Made by a program: the position numbers and the translations under genes. From positions 62,001 to 126,000 of the forward strand of contig NZ_JACJTT010000002.1 in NCBI RefSeq assembly GCF_014698825.1: a stretch of DNA of 64,000 bases, in the 5' to 3' direction. This stretch comes from Richelia sinica FACHB-800. Its GTDB lineage: Bacteria; Cyanobacteriota; Cyanobacteriia; Cyanobacteriales; Nostocaceae. The first letter of the stretch is position 1, and the number at the start of each line of letters is the position of its first letter. Under the pieces are notes generated by a model that saw only the letters and a program-made list of their open reading frames with translations, did not search any database and was not told the origin of the DNA. This document shows positions 8,876 through 17,691 of this stretch, in pieces.

Positions 8876-9970
8876 TTATTTAGTTTTGGCTTGACTTTTT
8901 GCCTGTTCTAAAGCTATCTCTTTAATCGCTTGGTAAGAATTAATATTTGCACTGCCTTCAATAGCTTTTACAGCTAAATCCTGAACTTGTTTTAAAGCAG
9001 ATTCTAGTTGTTGCGAGAGATTTTTCAGTCTTGTTTCTTGATTATTAATTGTCTGTTCTAAGGATTGAATTCTCTGTTCATAAAAACGCTTTTGACCATC
9101 CACTTCTTTAGCATATAAATCAGCCTTCACTTTAGCTTGATAACTCGCAATACCTTTACCCTCATCAGTTGCTTTTTTAATTGCTAATTCTTTCTCCTTC
9201 GGGAAAGCCTCTACCTTTGCTTTTAATTCACCAAATTCCTTTTCTCTTTCTGCAATCGATTTTTCTCGTTCTGACCACTGCTTTTCTGTACTTTGTTGTA
9301 ATTCTTCTAATTCTTTATATAATAGTTTTTGAGCTTGCTCATATTCATCTATTGCCAATTTACGCTGTAATTCCAAGTCATATTTATATTCCGCTTCATT
9401 CCTTTGTTGAGTTTTTTGGAAATTTTCATTACGCTCTTTAATCAATCGTTGATGTTCTTCCTGTTCTTTACTCCAAGCATTTTTCAGTTCTAATATTTCC
9501 TGAGATAATACTTCATAGCGTTGGTTATATTCTTCCTGATAAGTCTTTTCATTATCCTCATAACTTTGAATCAGATTATCCAAGATATCATCAGAAATTT
9601 CTAAATTATGTAACTGGGATAATTGCTCAATTTCTGTATTTACAGCTTGTCTAATATCCGCTAAACTAGCAGCCCTTTTTGTTAACTGTTCCGACAATTC
9701 ATTTGCTGCACTGCCAAACCCTAACTGAATTTTCACTAAACTTTCAATTGTATTATTCATTTTTTGTTGAACTGTAGTTTGTGGCTGCATAATATTAGTT
9801 TTGGGTTCTGGCTTAGGTTCAGATTTGGATTTTTCTTTAGCTAGAGATTGAGTTTCTTTCTGTACTTTTTCTAGTTGGGATTTAAGAAATTCTTGCTCCT
9901 TTGTTAATTCTTCGTAAGCTTGCAGAATCTCTGCCTTAGTATTCTTATCGCTCGGTTTTTTGACTGGCAT
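8876..9970 (-). CDS. Coiled-coil protein, probable ZacK-type filament protein
   Basis: This 364-residue protein is almost wholly coiled coil from about residue 15 to 350, rich in Glu, Lys and Gln, with a charged N-terminus MPVKKPSDKNTKAE. It shares its plan and several blocks with the next gene (LQFGSA/LEFGS-type block near the first third, QERE-rich middle, end KQVQDLAVKAIEGS versus KQAQDLAMRAFDSS), so the two are paralogues. In Anabaena PCC 7120 two adjacent coiled-coil genes next to the phosphate two-component genes encode ZicK and ZacK, co-dependent polymer-forming proteins that help keep the filament straight; position and architecture match here (recalled knowledge, not a database result). 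The frame extends to a TTG at 9994, but the ATG at 9970 is preferred. Confidence 0.7.
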   Translation of the reverse strand: MPVKKPSDKNTKAEILQAYEELTKEQEFLKSQLEKVQKETQSLAKEKSKSEPKPEPKTNIMQPQTTVQQKMNNTIESLVKIQLGFGSAANELSEQLTKRAASLADIRQAVNTEIEQLSQLHNLEISDDILDNLIQSYEDNEKTYQEEYNQRYEVLSQEILELKNAWSKEQEEHQRLIKERNENFQKTQQRNEAEYKYDLELQRKLAIDEYEQAQKLLYKELEELQQSTEKQWSEREKSIAEREKEFGELKAKVEAFPKEKELAIKKATDEGKGIASYQAKVKADLYAKEVDGQKRFYEQRIQSLEQTINNQETRLKNLSQQLESALKQVQDLAVKAIEGSANINSYQAIKEIALEQAKSQAKTK

Positions 9971-10162
9971 AATGGTGAAAAATTCCCGCTTCAAATTTGA
10001 ACTATTTAAGTAAGCCGATACTAAATATCTAATCTAGGTTGAAAAATGGATATTTTGCCCCGTAGGGAAAGCACTTGTAATGATTGACAGTGCATAAAAC
10101 ACCCTACAAAAGAATTGATATTTCTCTATGACTGGCTTAGGTGAAAATTCATGTACTAGAAA

Positions 10163-11140
10163 TTACTTACTAGAACTATCAAAAGCTCGCATTGCTAAAT
10201 CCTGTGCTTGTTTTAACACCGTCTGTAACTGAGTGGAAATTCCTTCGATTTGTTCAATCTGTTTCTTAATCGTCTCCTCTAAAGATTGAATTATTAATTC
10301 ATAACTTTGTTTGCTGGCTTCCCACTCTTTTTCAAATAAATCCGCTTCGATTTTCGCTTTTTGGCTAGTTTCCTTAATTGATTCTTCCCTGGCTTTTTTA
10401 ATTGCTTCTTCTAATTCAGTGGGGAATGCTGCCACCTTCTGTTGATATTCGGTGAAGAGTTTTTGATTGCTACTCAGAACTTTCTCTCTTTCTTGCCAAT
10501 CTTTTTCTTTTTGTTCTAGAGTTTCTGCTATTTCCCTCTCTAAAAGCCGCTTCTTGGCTTCATAGGCATCAGTATTTAATTTTCTTGTAGTTTCCAATTT
10601 ATATAAATATTCTTCTTCTTCTTTCTGCCTTTCCTTCACTAATAATTCGTTAGTAGCTTGGATTTTTTCTGTAAATTCAGCCTGTTCTTTGTGCCATTCT
10701 TTGCGTTTATAGGTACTTTCTTTTTCTAATTCTTCCCGTTTCTGCGTAGTATCTTGATCTAATAGTCTCAATTTCTCTTGATGCTCTTGATTGAGAATAT
10801 CTAATGTATCAGCCACCACCCTAATTTGCTGCAATTCCTTGAGGTGTTGATTTTCAATCTCTATCCCCCGATTCAGTTCGTCTAATTTAGCATTCTCACT
10901 GGCTAATTTTTCTGAAAGAGCATTAACAATACTGCCAAATTCTAACTGTAAATCCGCTAAACCTTTAACGATACTATCTACAGTATATTGAGAAGCTAAT
11001 GCCAGTATTTCTTGATTTTTGGCTTTTTCTGCCTCTTCCTGCTTAGTCGCAATTTTTAGTTCTATTTTTTTGCGTTCAGCCCGAATTTGTTGAAAGGTTT
11101 GCACTAATTGTTGCTTATTTTGGATACTGTTTGTTGTCAT
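10163..11140 (-). CDS. Coiled-coil protein, probable ZicK-type filament protein
   Basis: This 325-residue protein is predicted to be continuous coiled coil between about residues 15 and 310. It has no signal peptide and no membrane segment, so it should be cytoplasmic. A good ribosome binding site (AAGGGAG) stands about 8 bases before the ATG. The second coiled-coil gene lies 192 bases downstream in the same direction and the two are probably co-expressed. Divergent phoB begins 609 bases away, the arrangement I recall for zicK/zacK in Anabaena. A structural, heteropolymer-forming role is inferred from that match; generic coiled-coil proteins cannot be told apart by composition alone. Confidence 0.7.
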   Translation of the reverse strand: MTTNSIQNKQQLVQTFQQIRAERKKIELKIATKQEEAEKAKNQEILALASQYTVDSIVKGLADLQLEFGSIVNALSEKLASENAKLDELNRGIEIENQHLKELQQIRVVADTLDILNQEHQEKLRLLDQDTTQKREELEKESTYKRKEWHKEQAEFTEKIQATNELLVKERQKEEEEYLYKLETTRKLNTDAYEAKKRLLEREIAETLEQKEKDWQEREKVLSSNQKLFTEYQQKVAAFPTELEEAIKKAREESIKETSQKAKIEADLFEKEWEASKQSYELIIQSLEETIKKQIEQIEGISTQLQTVLKQAQDLAMRAFDSSSK

Positions 11141-11749
11141 GATTCCACTCCCTTCCAGAGAAAATAATTAATTTGGTAATTAGACATATAGCAGGTGACA
11201 GTTAACAGGTGACAGGTGACAGTGCTAGAAGCCTTTGGCTGTCTCGATTTTAGTGTTAGTTAATGTCCTAACCGTTCTGTCCATTGCTATACCAGGACAC
11301 AGCCTATGCAGACATTAGGGTAGTTTTTGAATATGCACTTTTAGAACAGTGTGAATACCAAAATCAGGGATAATACAGATGTTGATGTCAATATTGCTAT
11401 ATGTTGGGTAGCTATGACATTTGTTTAGTTCAATTGTACTAAAAGTATAATCAAGTGCCATCCTATTGTCAATACTTCAGCATCAACTTAACTCTTATAG
11501 AATCAACTCTCACAGTCTCAATTCCCAAAATACTGATCTAACTTCTGTCCTGAAATTTTTAATTTTTTATTCCTAATTACTCACGCTTTCAGTCTTGTGT
11601 TTTGTCTGGTAATGTGCTTTATAATATACATGTTTATGTAATTTAAGTTACATTTACTGCTAGCACCTAAACTGCAATCAATCTGAATGCACTGATACCT
11701 GCTCAATTTGATTTGCATCAGTACACAGTTCAGCAATTTTGTGTCATAA
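11141..11749. other. Divergent intergenic region between coiled-coil genes and phoB
   Basis: This 609-base region contains the second copy of the dispersed repeat (11188-11295) and otherwise AT-rich DNA. It must hold the promoters of both divergent transcripts. A CTTAACTC-like string near 11487 recalls half of a cyanobacterial Pho box, but I see no regular tandem array, so no operator is called. Confidence 0.5.
11188..11295 (+). repeat. Dispersed intergenic repeat, copy 2
   Basis: This copy begins ATAGCAGGTGACAGTTAACA and ends GCTATACCAGG. It aligns end to end with the copy after hisA, and differs by a few substitutions and a short insertion in the GGTGACA tandem part. Confidence 0.75.
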
Positions 11750-12502
11750 ATGTATACCAGCGAATTAACTAAATATTCTGCCAGAACTGATATAGGACAG
11801 AGTAGCCGTGTTCTAGTTGTGGAAGATGAAGAACTCATCCGCGAAATGCTAGTGGTGTCCTTGGAAGAAGAGGGGTATGAAGTGGTCACTGCTAGTGATG
11901 GACGAGCAGCAGTGGAATTTCTCAAGCATTATGAATCCAATTCCGGAGAATCGCCTTTAGATTTGGTGATTTTGGATTTGATGCTGCCACAAATTAATGG
12001 ACTAGATATTTGCCGCTTACTTCGGCATCAAGGTAACTCTGTACCGATTTTAATTTTGAGCGCTAAAGGTAGCGAAACAGACAGAGTATTAGGTTTAGAG
12101 GTAGGTGCAGATGATTATTTGACCAAGCCATTCAGTATGCGTGAGCTAGTGGCGCGGTGTAGAGCGCTACTACGCCGTCAACGCCTGAGTACATTGCCTC
12201 CAGCCCCTGTGTTGAAATATAAAGATGTCAGCTTAAATCCCCAGGAATGCCGGGTGATGGTACGTGGACAAGAGGTGAGCTTATCTCCAAAGGAATTCCG
12301 GCTGTTGGAACTATTTATGAGTTATGCCCGTCGGGTCTGGTCAAGGGAACAGTTGTTAGACCAAGTATGGGGACCAGATTTCGTTGGTGATAGCAAGACG
12401 GTAGATGTTCACATTCGCTGGTTAAGGGAAAAGCTAGAACAAGATCCCAGCCATCCAGAGTATATTGTGACTGTGAGAGGTTTTGGTTACAGGTTTGGCT
12501 AA
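11750..12502 (+). CDS. phoB: Phosphate response regulator PhoB/SphR
   Basis: This 250-residue OmpR-family response regulator controls phosphate-starvation genes. The receiver domain (~20-140) has the acidic pocket VVEDEE, the phosphorylation site Asp76 in VILDLMLPQ, the switch Ser in ILSAKGS and the Lys in YLTKPFS. The C-terminal winged helix (~155-248) contains SLSPKEFRLLELFM, SREQLLDQVWG and the recognition helix TVDVHIRWLREKLE, ending VRGFGYRFG. It is followed after 59 bases by its kinase and then by phoU, which identifies the system as phosphate-specific rather than RpaB-like. Confidence 0.85.
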   Translation: MYTSELTKYSARTDIGQSSRVLVVEDEELIREMLVVSLEEEGYEVVTASDGRAAVEFLKHYESNSGESPLDLVILDLMLPQINGLDICRLLRHQGNSVPILILSAKGSETDRVLGLEVGADDYLTKPFSMRELVARCRALLRRQRLSTLPPAPVLKYKDVSLNPQECRVMVRGQEVSLSPKEFRLLELFMSYARRVWSREQLLDQVWGPDFVGDSKTVDVHIRWLREKLEQDPSHPEYIVTVRGFGYRFG

Positions 12503-12561
12503 TTCCTGGTGATGTTGTTAGTTTTTAGTAATCATATAGCAGTTAAAGACTAACAACTTAA

Positions 12562-13896
12562 ATGCTCTTATTGGGATTTTTTCTGGGTTTGGCGGTCGGC
12601 CTTGGGTTTTGGTTTTGGCAACAGGTTCAGCTAAATCGTTATCTGGAGCGAGTCATTCAACCATTAAACTCACATTCTTACAAGATTGCTTTACCGTTTA
12701 TGTCTCGCTTTCGGCAGGATATGTCGATGGTGAAGCGACAACAGCAGGATTTACAGCAGTCCTTAGCAACTTACAAGGAATTGCTGGATTTTGCGCCATT
12801 AGGTTATTTGCAGGTTGATGAAGAAAATCAACTGTTGTGGTGCAATCAGCAAGCCCAGGAAATATTACATTTACAAAGATGGCAACCAGGACAGGTGCGG
12901 TTGTTGCTGGAGTTGGTAAGGTCTTATGAATTAGACCAGTTAATTGAGCAAACTCGTGATTGGCAAAAGCCGCAGGTACGAGAATGGGTTTTTCATCCTT
13001 CCTGTGAAGATGCTAATGCAATTGTCGAGTTGAAGTCTTTAGCACTGCGGGCTTCTAGTTTACCTTTGCCCCAAGGACGGGTGGGGGTATTTTTAGAAAA
13101 TCGTCAGCCTTTATTGGATCTTAACCAAGAACGTGATCGCTCCTTTTCCGATTTAGCCCACGAGTTAAGAACCCCTCTTACCTCCATTCGTCTGGTGGCA
13201 GAAACCCTGCAAACCCGTCTAGAACCACCCTTAGACCGCTGGGTAAATCGCTTAATGCAGGAAGTAGACCGACTCATTAATTTAGTCCAAAGCTGGTTAG
13301 AACTAACCCAAATGGAAACCAACCCCACCATGCATTTAAACTTAGAATTGGTGGAAGTGCGATCGCTCATTACCTCCGTTTGGGAAACCCTAGAACCATT
13401 AGTTCAGAGACAGTCCTTAAAAATGATTTACTCTGGACCACCCACCATTTCCATCAATGCAGATAAATCTCGCATGTATCAAGTATTTGTCAACTTGCTA
13501 GATAACTGCATTAAATATAGTCTCTCCCACAGCACCATCTATATTGAGACTAAAATTATCTCATCCCCAGATATTCTCTACAGCAATTCCCAATCTCCAG
13601 GCTTGGAAATTAATATCATTGACTCAGGAGACGGTTTTGCTTTGAGTGATTTACCTTATGTATTTGACCGATTTTACCGAGGAGATAAAGCCCGATATCG
13701 TTCTCCAGCCACAGAGGGAAGCACCGCAACAACGGGAATAGCTGGGAGTGGCCTGGGTTTGGCAATTGTGCGCCAGATTATTATCGCCCATGGTGGGACA
13801 ATCAAAGCTATGAACCACCCTCAAACAGGAGGGGCCTGGATACAAATTCTCCTTCCCGAAATCGTAGCCAACTTTTCCAGGCAAGATTATAGTTAA
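12562..13896 (+). CDS. phoR: Phosphate sensor histidine kinase PhoR/SphS
   Basis: This 444-residue kinase partners the upstream PhoB-type regulator. One hydrophobic N-terminal segment (MLLLGFFLGLAVGLGFWFW) anchors it to the membrane; SphS-type kinases typically have such an N-terminal region and no periplasmic sensor. A PAS domain follows (~70-180; LLDFAPLGYLQVDEENQLLW). HisKA has DLAHELRTPL with His200, and the HATPase domain has NLLDNCIKYS, DSGDGF and GSGLGLAIV. phoU follows only 30 bases downstream. Pi limitation is presumably sensed through the Pst transporter and PhoU, not directly (family knowledge). Confidence 0.88.
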   Translation: MLLLGFFLGLAVGLGFWFWQQVQLNRYLERVIQPLNSHSYKIALPFMSRFRQDMSMVKRQQQDLQQSLATYKELLDFAPLGYLQVDEENQLLWCNQQAQEILHLQRWQPGQVRLLLELVRSYELDQLIEQTRDWQKPQVREWVFHPSCEDANAIVELKSLALRASSLPLPQGRVGVFLENRQPLLDLNQERDRSFSDLAHELRTPLTSIRLVAETLQTRLEPPLDRWVNRLMQEVDRLINLVQSWLELTQMETNPTMHLNLELVEVRSLITSVWETLEPLVQRQSLKMIYSGPPTISINADKSRMYQVFVNLLDNCIKYSLSHSTIYIETKIISSPDILYSNSQSPGLEINIIDSGDGFALSDLPYVFDRFYRGDKARYRSPATEGSTATTGIAGSGLGLAIVRQIIIAHGGTIKAMNHPQTGGAWIQILLPEIVANFSRQDYS

Positions 13897-13926
13897 AACA
13901 ATATAATCAAGTTTGAGAATATAAGT

Positions 13927-14595
13927 GTGAAAGCTGTTTTTTATAATCCACAACCCGAAATGTCGCAGCCAGAACGCGCCATTAGACGTTTAGAAAGGGA
14001 TTTATTACGAATGGGTGCTTTGGTAGAAAAATCCTTTCGCCTCAGTCACCAAGCCTTATTTGCCCGTGATCTAACAGCAGCTGAAGAACTTCCTCGATTA
14101 GATAAGAAGATTGATCGTTTTTATAGACAAATAGAATCTGATTGCACAGCTATTATTATGTTACAAGCACCCACCGAGAAAGAACTACGGTGTCTGAGTG
14201 CGTATATGCAGTTAGTTCGTGACTTAGAAAGGATAGGAGATTACGCCAAAGATTTAGCAGAAATTGCCATTAAAATCTTTCCTTATCCACCTCATGCCTC
14301 ATTACCAGAAATTGCCATCATGTCCCATCATGCTCAAGCAATGCTGGCAACTAGCTTAGTAGCTTTAGCAGATTTAGATGAAACCAGTGGTCAACGAGTC
14401 AAATACTTAGATGATGCTGTAGACAATGCCTATGAGAGGCTTTATCAAACTTTAGCTTACCAAAAGGATGTACCAGGAGTAATTGAGCCAATACTCCTCC
14501 TCACTTTAGCAATTCGTTGCTTAGAGCGGATGGCAGATCATGCCACCAATATTGGTCAAAGAGTTGCATATATTGTCACAGGTCAACGTTCGTGA
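13927..14595 (+). CDS. phoU: PhoU phosphate-signalling regulator
   Basis: PhoU dampens PhoR kinase activity and Pst transport when phosphate is sufficient. This 222-residue protein is two PhoU three-helix repeats; metal-binding-type E/D motifs are seen in LVRDLERIGDYAKDLAE and CLERMADHATNIGQRV, the diagnostic sites. The start used is GTG at 13927; an ATG 11 codons later (13960, MSQPERAIRRLERDLL) matches the usual PhoU N-terminus equally well. The position directly after phoB-phoR in one transcription unit fits its role. Confidence 0.93.
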   Translation: MKAVFYNPQPEMSQPERAIRRLERDLLRMGALVEKSFRLSHQALFARDLTAAEELPRLDKKIDRFYRQIESDCTAIIMLQAPTEKELRCLSAYMQLVRDLERIGDYAKDLAEIAIKIFPYPPHASLPEIAIMSHHAQAMLATSLVALADLDETSGQRVKYLDDAVDNAYERLYQTLAYQKDVPGVIEPILLLTLAIRCLERMADHATNIGQRVAYIVTGQRS

Positions 14596-15150
14596 TGGCA
14601 TAAATTCAGAAAGACTTGTGATTGAGAGTTTCCAGTTTTTCGTGTGTTTGGATTCGGCTAGGGTAATTTTTGGCTTAATATTTCCCCCTATCACATATGT
14701 TCCCAAGCAACCGCCGACAGGATGTTGTATCATTTGGACTGCAATAATATAAATTTCACTAATACCTTACCTGTTCTTAAACTATTTCGTTTAAATTGAA
14801 AATTAGTACATATACCATGTGAGATTAAAAATTTTAGATTAGTAATCCCTCGTTGTGTATGGGACATATAAAAATATCTGCTACCAGCCAGTAAAAAGAA
14901 GTAAAAATTACTAATTTTTTATATATAAATTTACTATTTTGAGCAAGTGAATTAGTTCACGTAACGTGATATTCATACTTATTTTTCCACTATATCTTGC
15001 TTTGAATTATAGTTTATACCCTTAATATTTTTATTTGATGGTGACAATTGAATATTCATATTTGTTCAATAGTTAAAAATTACACTTCATTGCATAAAAA
15101 TCAATAGTTTAAAGTCATGACTCCCATCGTTTTATCCATCTAAACTGGCA
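14596..15150. other. Intergenic region before Crp-type regulator
   Basis: This 555-base AT-rich stretch has no convincing reading frame and no clear terminator after phoU. Its only notable structure is the overlapping pair of inverted repeats at 14947-14968. Confidence 0.5.
14947..14968. promoter_or_regulatory. Two overlapping inverted repeats, possible operator
   Basis: GTGAATTAGTTCAC (5-base arms) overlaps CACGTAACGTG (5-base arms, one-base centre) by three bases. It lies about 180 bases before the Crp-type regulator. The first resembles the GTGA...TCAC layout of Crp-family sites, though its spacing is shorter than the canonical one. It could be an autoregulatory site. Confidence 0.35.
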
Positions 15151-15741
15151 ATGACATATACAAGCCAAATTCCCAAAAGAAACGTTGATAACGAATTAAC
15201 TCAACAGTTGTTTACTCGTCGAGAAATCATGCCATTTAATCATGATGTCCTGTGGCGAATTGAGCGAGGCATCGTGCGGACTGCTACCTGGAGCGAAGAG
15301 GGAGTATCAATTACCTTAGGTTACTGGGGGGTGGGAGATGTAATTGGTTATCCTTTATCCAAAATTAATCCGTATCAAATCGAATGTTTGACTAGTGTAG
15401 AGGTGAGTATTTTACCTCCTCAAATTTGGAGTCAAGAAATCAAAGCTTTATTTCATCACATTCAACAAACAGAGCAATTACTTAGTCTGATACATCGCAA
15501 ACCAATTTCACTCCGGTTATGGCAGTTTCTCTTATGGCTAGCCCAAAAATTTGGTCGAAACTTAGAATCCGGTCAATTAATTGATTTACATCTAACTCAT
15601 CAAGAAATGGCTGAGGTTTTAAATACCACAAGAGTTACAGTCACTCGTCTTCTACAAAAGTTTGAGGCAGAGGGAAAACTACTCCGTCACAAACGCAATA
15701 TTATTCTTCGGTACCCCGAAGATCAGTTCACCATAGTCTAG
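15151..15741 (+). CDS. Crp/Fnr family transcriptional regulator
   Basis: This 196-residue regulator has a degenerate cyclic-nucleotide-like beta roll (residues ~20-95; IERGIVRTATWSEEGVSITLGYWGVGDVIG) and a C-terminal winged helix with LTHQEMAEVLNTTRVTVTRLL as the helix-turn-helix. The roll lacks an obvious cAMP-binding RxS motif, so it probably senses something else or nothing. It is shorter at the N-terminus than NtcA and is not NtcA itself. The SLH porin gene starts 142 bases downstream behind its own promoter-like sequence, so the regulator may or may not control it. Symmetric sequences 180 bases upstream could be its own target. Confidence 0.85.
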   Translation: MTYTSQIPKRNVDNELTQQLFTRREIMPFNHDVLWRIERGIVRTATWSEEGVSITLGYWGVGDVIGYPLSKINPYQIECLTSVEVSILPPQIWSQEIKALFHHIQQTEQLLSLIHRKPISLRLWQFLLWLAQKFGRNLESGQLIDLHLTHQEMAEVLNTTRVTVTRLLQKFEAEGKLLRHKRNIILRYPEDQFTIV

Positions 15742-15762
15742 TATCAAAAATTAATTACCGTC

Positions 15763-15792
15763 TTGTGTGAAGTAGAGTAAATCAGGTATAAT
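15763..15792 (+). promoter_or_regulatory. Putative sigma70-type promoter of the porin gene
   Basis: TTGTGT is followed after 18 bases by a perfect TATAAT at 15787-15792. It would give a leader of about 85 bases before the porin ATG. The match to the consensus is good but untested. Confidence 0.5.
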
Positions 15793-15883
15793 CGCCCTTG
15801 AAGAATTATGTGTAAATTCCCTGACGGTAAAAAGGGATCTTATCATAACTCAGATTCGTTAGGTGTGAGAGAGAGTTTAAGAG

Positions 15884-17473
15884 ATGACAAAACAATTTTG
15901 GAATGTTCTCAAGGTTAGTCCAGCGATCGCTGCTACCCTTTTAGCTAGCAACAGTGCTATCGCTGCTGAAGTTAACGAGCAGCAAGTTACTAGCGTTGCT
16001 CAATTAACCAAAGAAACAAACAGCATTGGTCAAGTAACTTCCGTATCTCAGTTTTCCGATGTACAACCCACTGATTGGGCTTTCCAAGCTTTGCAATCTT
16101 TGGTAGAGCGTTATGGTTGTATTGCTGGTTATCCCAACGGTACTTTCCGTGGTAACCGTGCCTTAACCCGTTATGAATTCGCAGCAGGTTTGAACTCCTG
16201 TTTAGATCGGGTTAACGAACTCATCGCTACAGCAACTGCTGATATGGTTAACAAGCAAGACTTGGCTACCTTACAGCGTTTGCAAGAAGAATTTTCTGCT
16301 GAATTAGCAACCCTGCGTGGTCGTGTAGACGCTCTAGAAGCTCGCACTTCTGAGCTAGAAGCAAATCAATTCTCCACCACCACCAAACTGCAAGGGGAAG
16401 CAATTTTCAACGTATCTCAAGCTTTTGGTGATAAGAAAGTTGGTGGTGGTGATTTAGATTCCAACACTGTTTTCTCTGACCGAGTACGTTTGAGCTTAAA
16501 CAGCAGCTTTATGGGTACAGACCAATTACAAACCCGTTTAGAAGCTAAAAATATTGGTTCAAACAAAGATGTAACTGGAACCAACACAACTCGTCTAGGG
16601 TATGACGGTGGTGAAGATAACTCTGTTACTGTTGACAAGTTGAACTACGCTTTCAACTTGGGTGAAAAAATCAGAGTCAAGGTTGACGCAACTGGTGCTG
16701 AGTTAAACGAGAACGTCAACGTTTTCAACCCTGATTTCAGAAGCAGTGGTACTGGTGCTTTATCTCGCTACGGACGTTTTAGCCCCATCTATCGCCAAGC
16801 TGCTGATGGTGCTGGTATTACTGTTAACGTTAACCCTGATGGACCTTTCACCTTAAGCGCAGCTTACATAGCTCAAGGTAGAAACGTTGCTAGCGACCCA
16901 TCTGAAGGGAACGGTTTGTTTGACGGTGGTAACACCATTTTCGGTCAATTATCTTTCAAGCCAAATCAAGCTCTGAATGTTGGTTTTGCATACGCTCGGA
17001 CTTATCAAAGAGATAGTGTTAACTTGTTCCAAAGCACAGGTAGTGACTTTGCAAACAAGCCCTTTGGTAATTCACGTACTAAATCCGATAACTTCGGTTT
17101 ACAATTAACCTTCCAACCCAGTGCGAAGATCACATTAGGCGGTTGGGCAGGTTACACCATGGCTGATGCTTTGACTGGAGACACAGGCAGAGATGCAGAT
17201 ATTTGGTATTGGGGTGCTACTTTAGGTATTAAAGACTTCGGTAGAGAAGGTAACACTCTAGGTCTGATTTTCGGTCAACCACCCAAAGTAACTGGTGGTA
17301 GCAAAATTGCTTCCGAGTCTGGTACTACCTATCATTTAGAAGGTCTGTACAAGATGAAGATTTCTGACAACATTCTTGTTACTCCTGGTTTGTTAGTTAT
17401 CTTCAATCCTGAAAATAACGACAACAATGATACAGTTTACGTAGGTACTCTGCGTACAACCTTCACTTTCTAA
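15884..17473 (+). CDS. SLH-domain outer-membrane porin (OprB/SomA family)
   Basis: This is a major cyanobacterial porin of 529 residues. It has a signal peptide (cleavage probably after SNSAIAA, ~residue 28), then one SLH domain (~50-110; FSDVQPTDWAFQALQSLVER, GTFRGNRALTRYEFAAGL) that anchors it to peptidoglycan-linked polysaccharide. A short coiled coil (~120-160; ELATLRGRVDALEARTSELE) follows, then an OprB-type beta-barrel to the terminal aromatic residue (TLRTTFTF), the usual outer-membrane insertion signal. Cyanobacterial members pass small solutes and ions rather than sugars specifically (family knowledge). Codon use is strongly biased, suggesting high expression, and a strong terminator follows. 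Confidence 0.92.
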   Translation: MTKQFWNVLKVSPAIAATLLASNSAIAAEVNEQQVTSVAQLTKETNSIGQVTSVSQFSDVQPTDWAFQALQSLVERYGCIAGYPNGTFRGNRALTRYEFAAGLNSCLDRVNELIATATADMVNKQDLATLQRLQEEFSAELATLRGRVDALEARTSELEANQFSTTTKLQGEAIFNVSQAFGDKKVGGGDLDSNTVFSDRVRLSLNSSFMGTDQLQTRLEAKNIGSNKDVTGTNTTRLGYDGGEDNSVTVDKLNYAFNLGEKIRVKVDATGAELNENVNVFNPDFRSSGTGALSRYGRFSPIYRQAADGAGITVNVNPDGPFTLSAAYIAQGRNVASDPSEGNGLFDGGNTIFGQLSFKPNQALNVGFAYARTYQRDSVNLFQSTGSDFANKPFGNSRTKSDNFGLQLTFQPSAKITLGGWAGYTMADALTGDTGRDADIWYWGATLGIKDFGREGNTLGLIFGQPPKVTGGSKIASESGTTYHLEGLYKMKISDNILVTPGLLVIFNPENNDNNDTVYVGTLRTTFTF

Positions 17474-17499
17474 GATTAGGTTGAATTAAATAATCTGGC

Positions 17500-17530
17500 A
17501 GGGGTTTAGCATAGCTAAACCCCTATTTAT
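17500..17530 (+). terminator. Terminator hairpin after the porin gene
   Basis: A perfect 11-pair stem AGGGGTTTAGC / GCTAAACCCCT has an ATA loop and is followed by an ATTTATTTT tract. A nearly identical hairpin lies at 43506-43530 after the universal stress gene, so the structure is a repeated element used as a terminator here. Confidence 0.8.
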
Positions 17531-17656
17531 TTTCATGATTTACGTAAAATCATGAAAGAACAAACCACGAAGGACGCAAAGAACAAGAAGGAATAAGAGT
17601 TTCAGAGAGTTCTTGCGTAAGTCCTAACGAAAATAGATTAATCTTGCTCCCGCTAC

Positions 17657-17684
17657 AGGCTTTTAGCTCTGTCACCTGCTATAT
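17657..17684 (-). repeat. Dispersed repeat, partial inverted copy 3
   Basis: Read on the minus strand, this is ATATAGCAGGTGACAGAGCT followed by AAAAGCCT. It matches the first part of the repeats at 8108 and 11188, lacking one GGTGACA unit. It lies a few bases beyond the DUF445 gene's stop. Confidence 0.6.
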
Positions 17685-17691
17685 AAATTCT

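Noticed and set aside
11480-11520. Pho box upstream of phoB
   Set aside because: Only one CTTAACTC-like unit with an irregular ATCAACTC neighbour; the regular tandem spacing of known cyanobacterial Pho boxes is absent.
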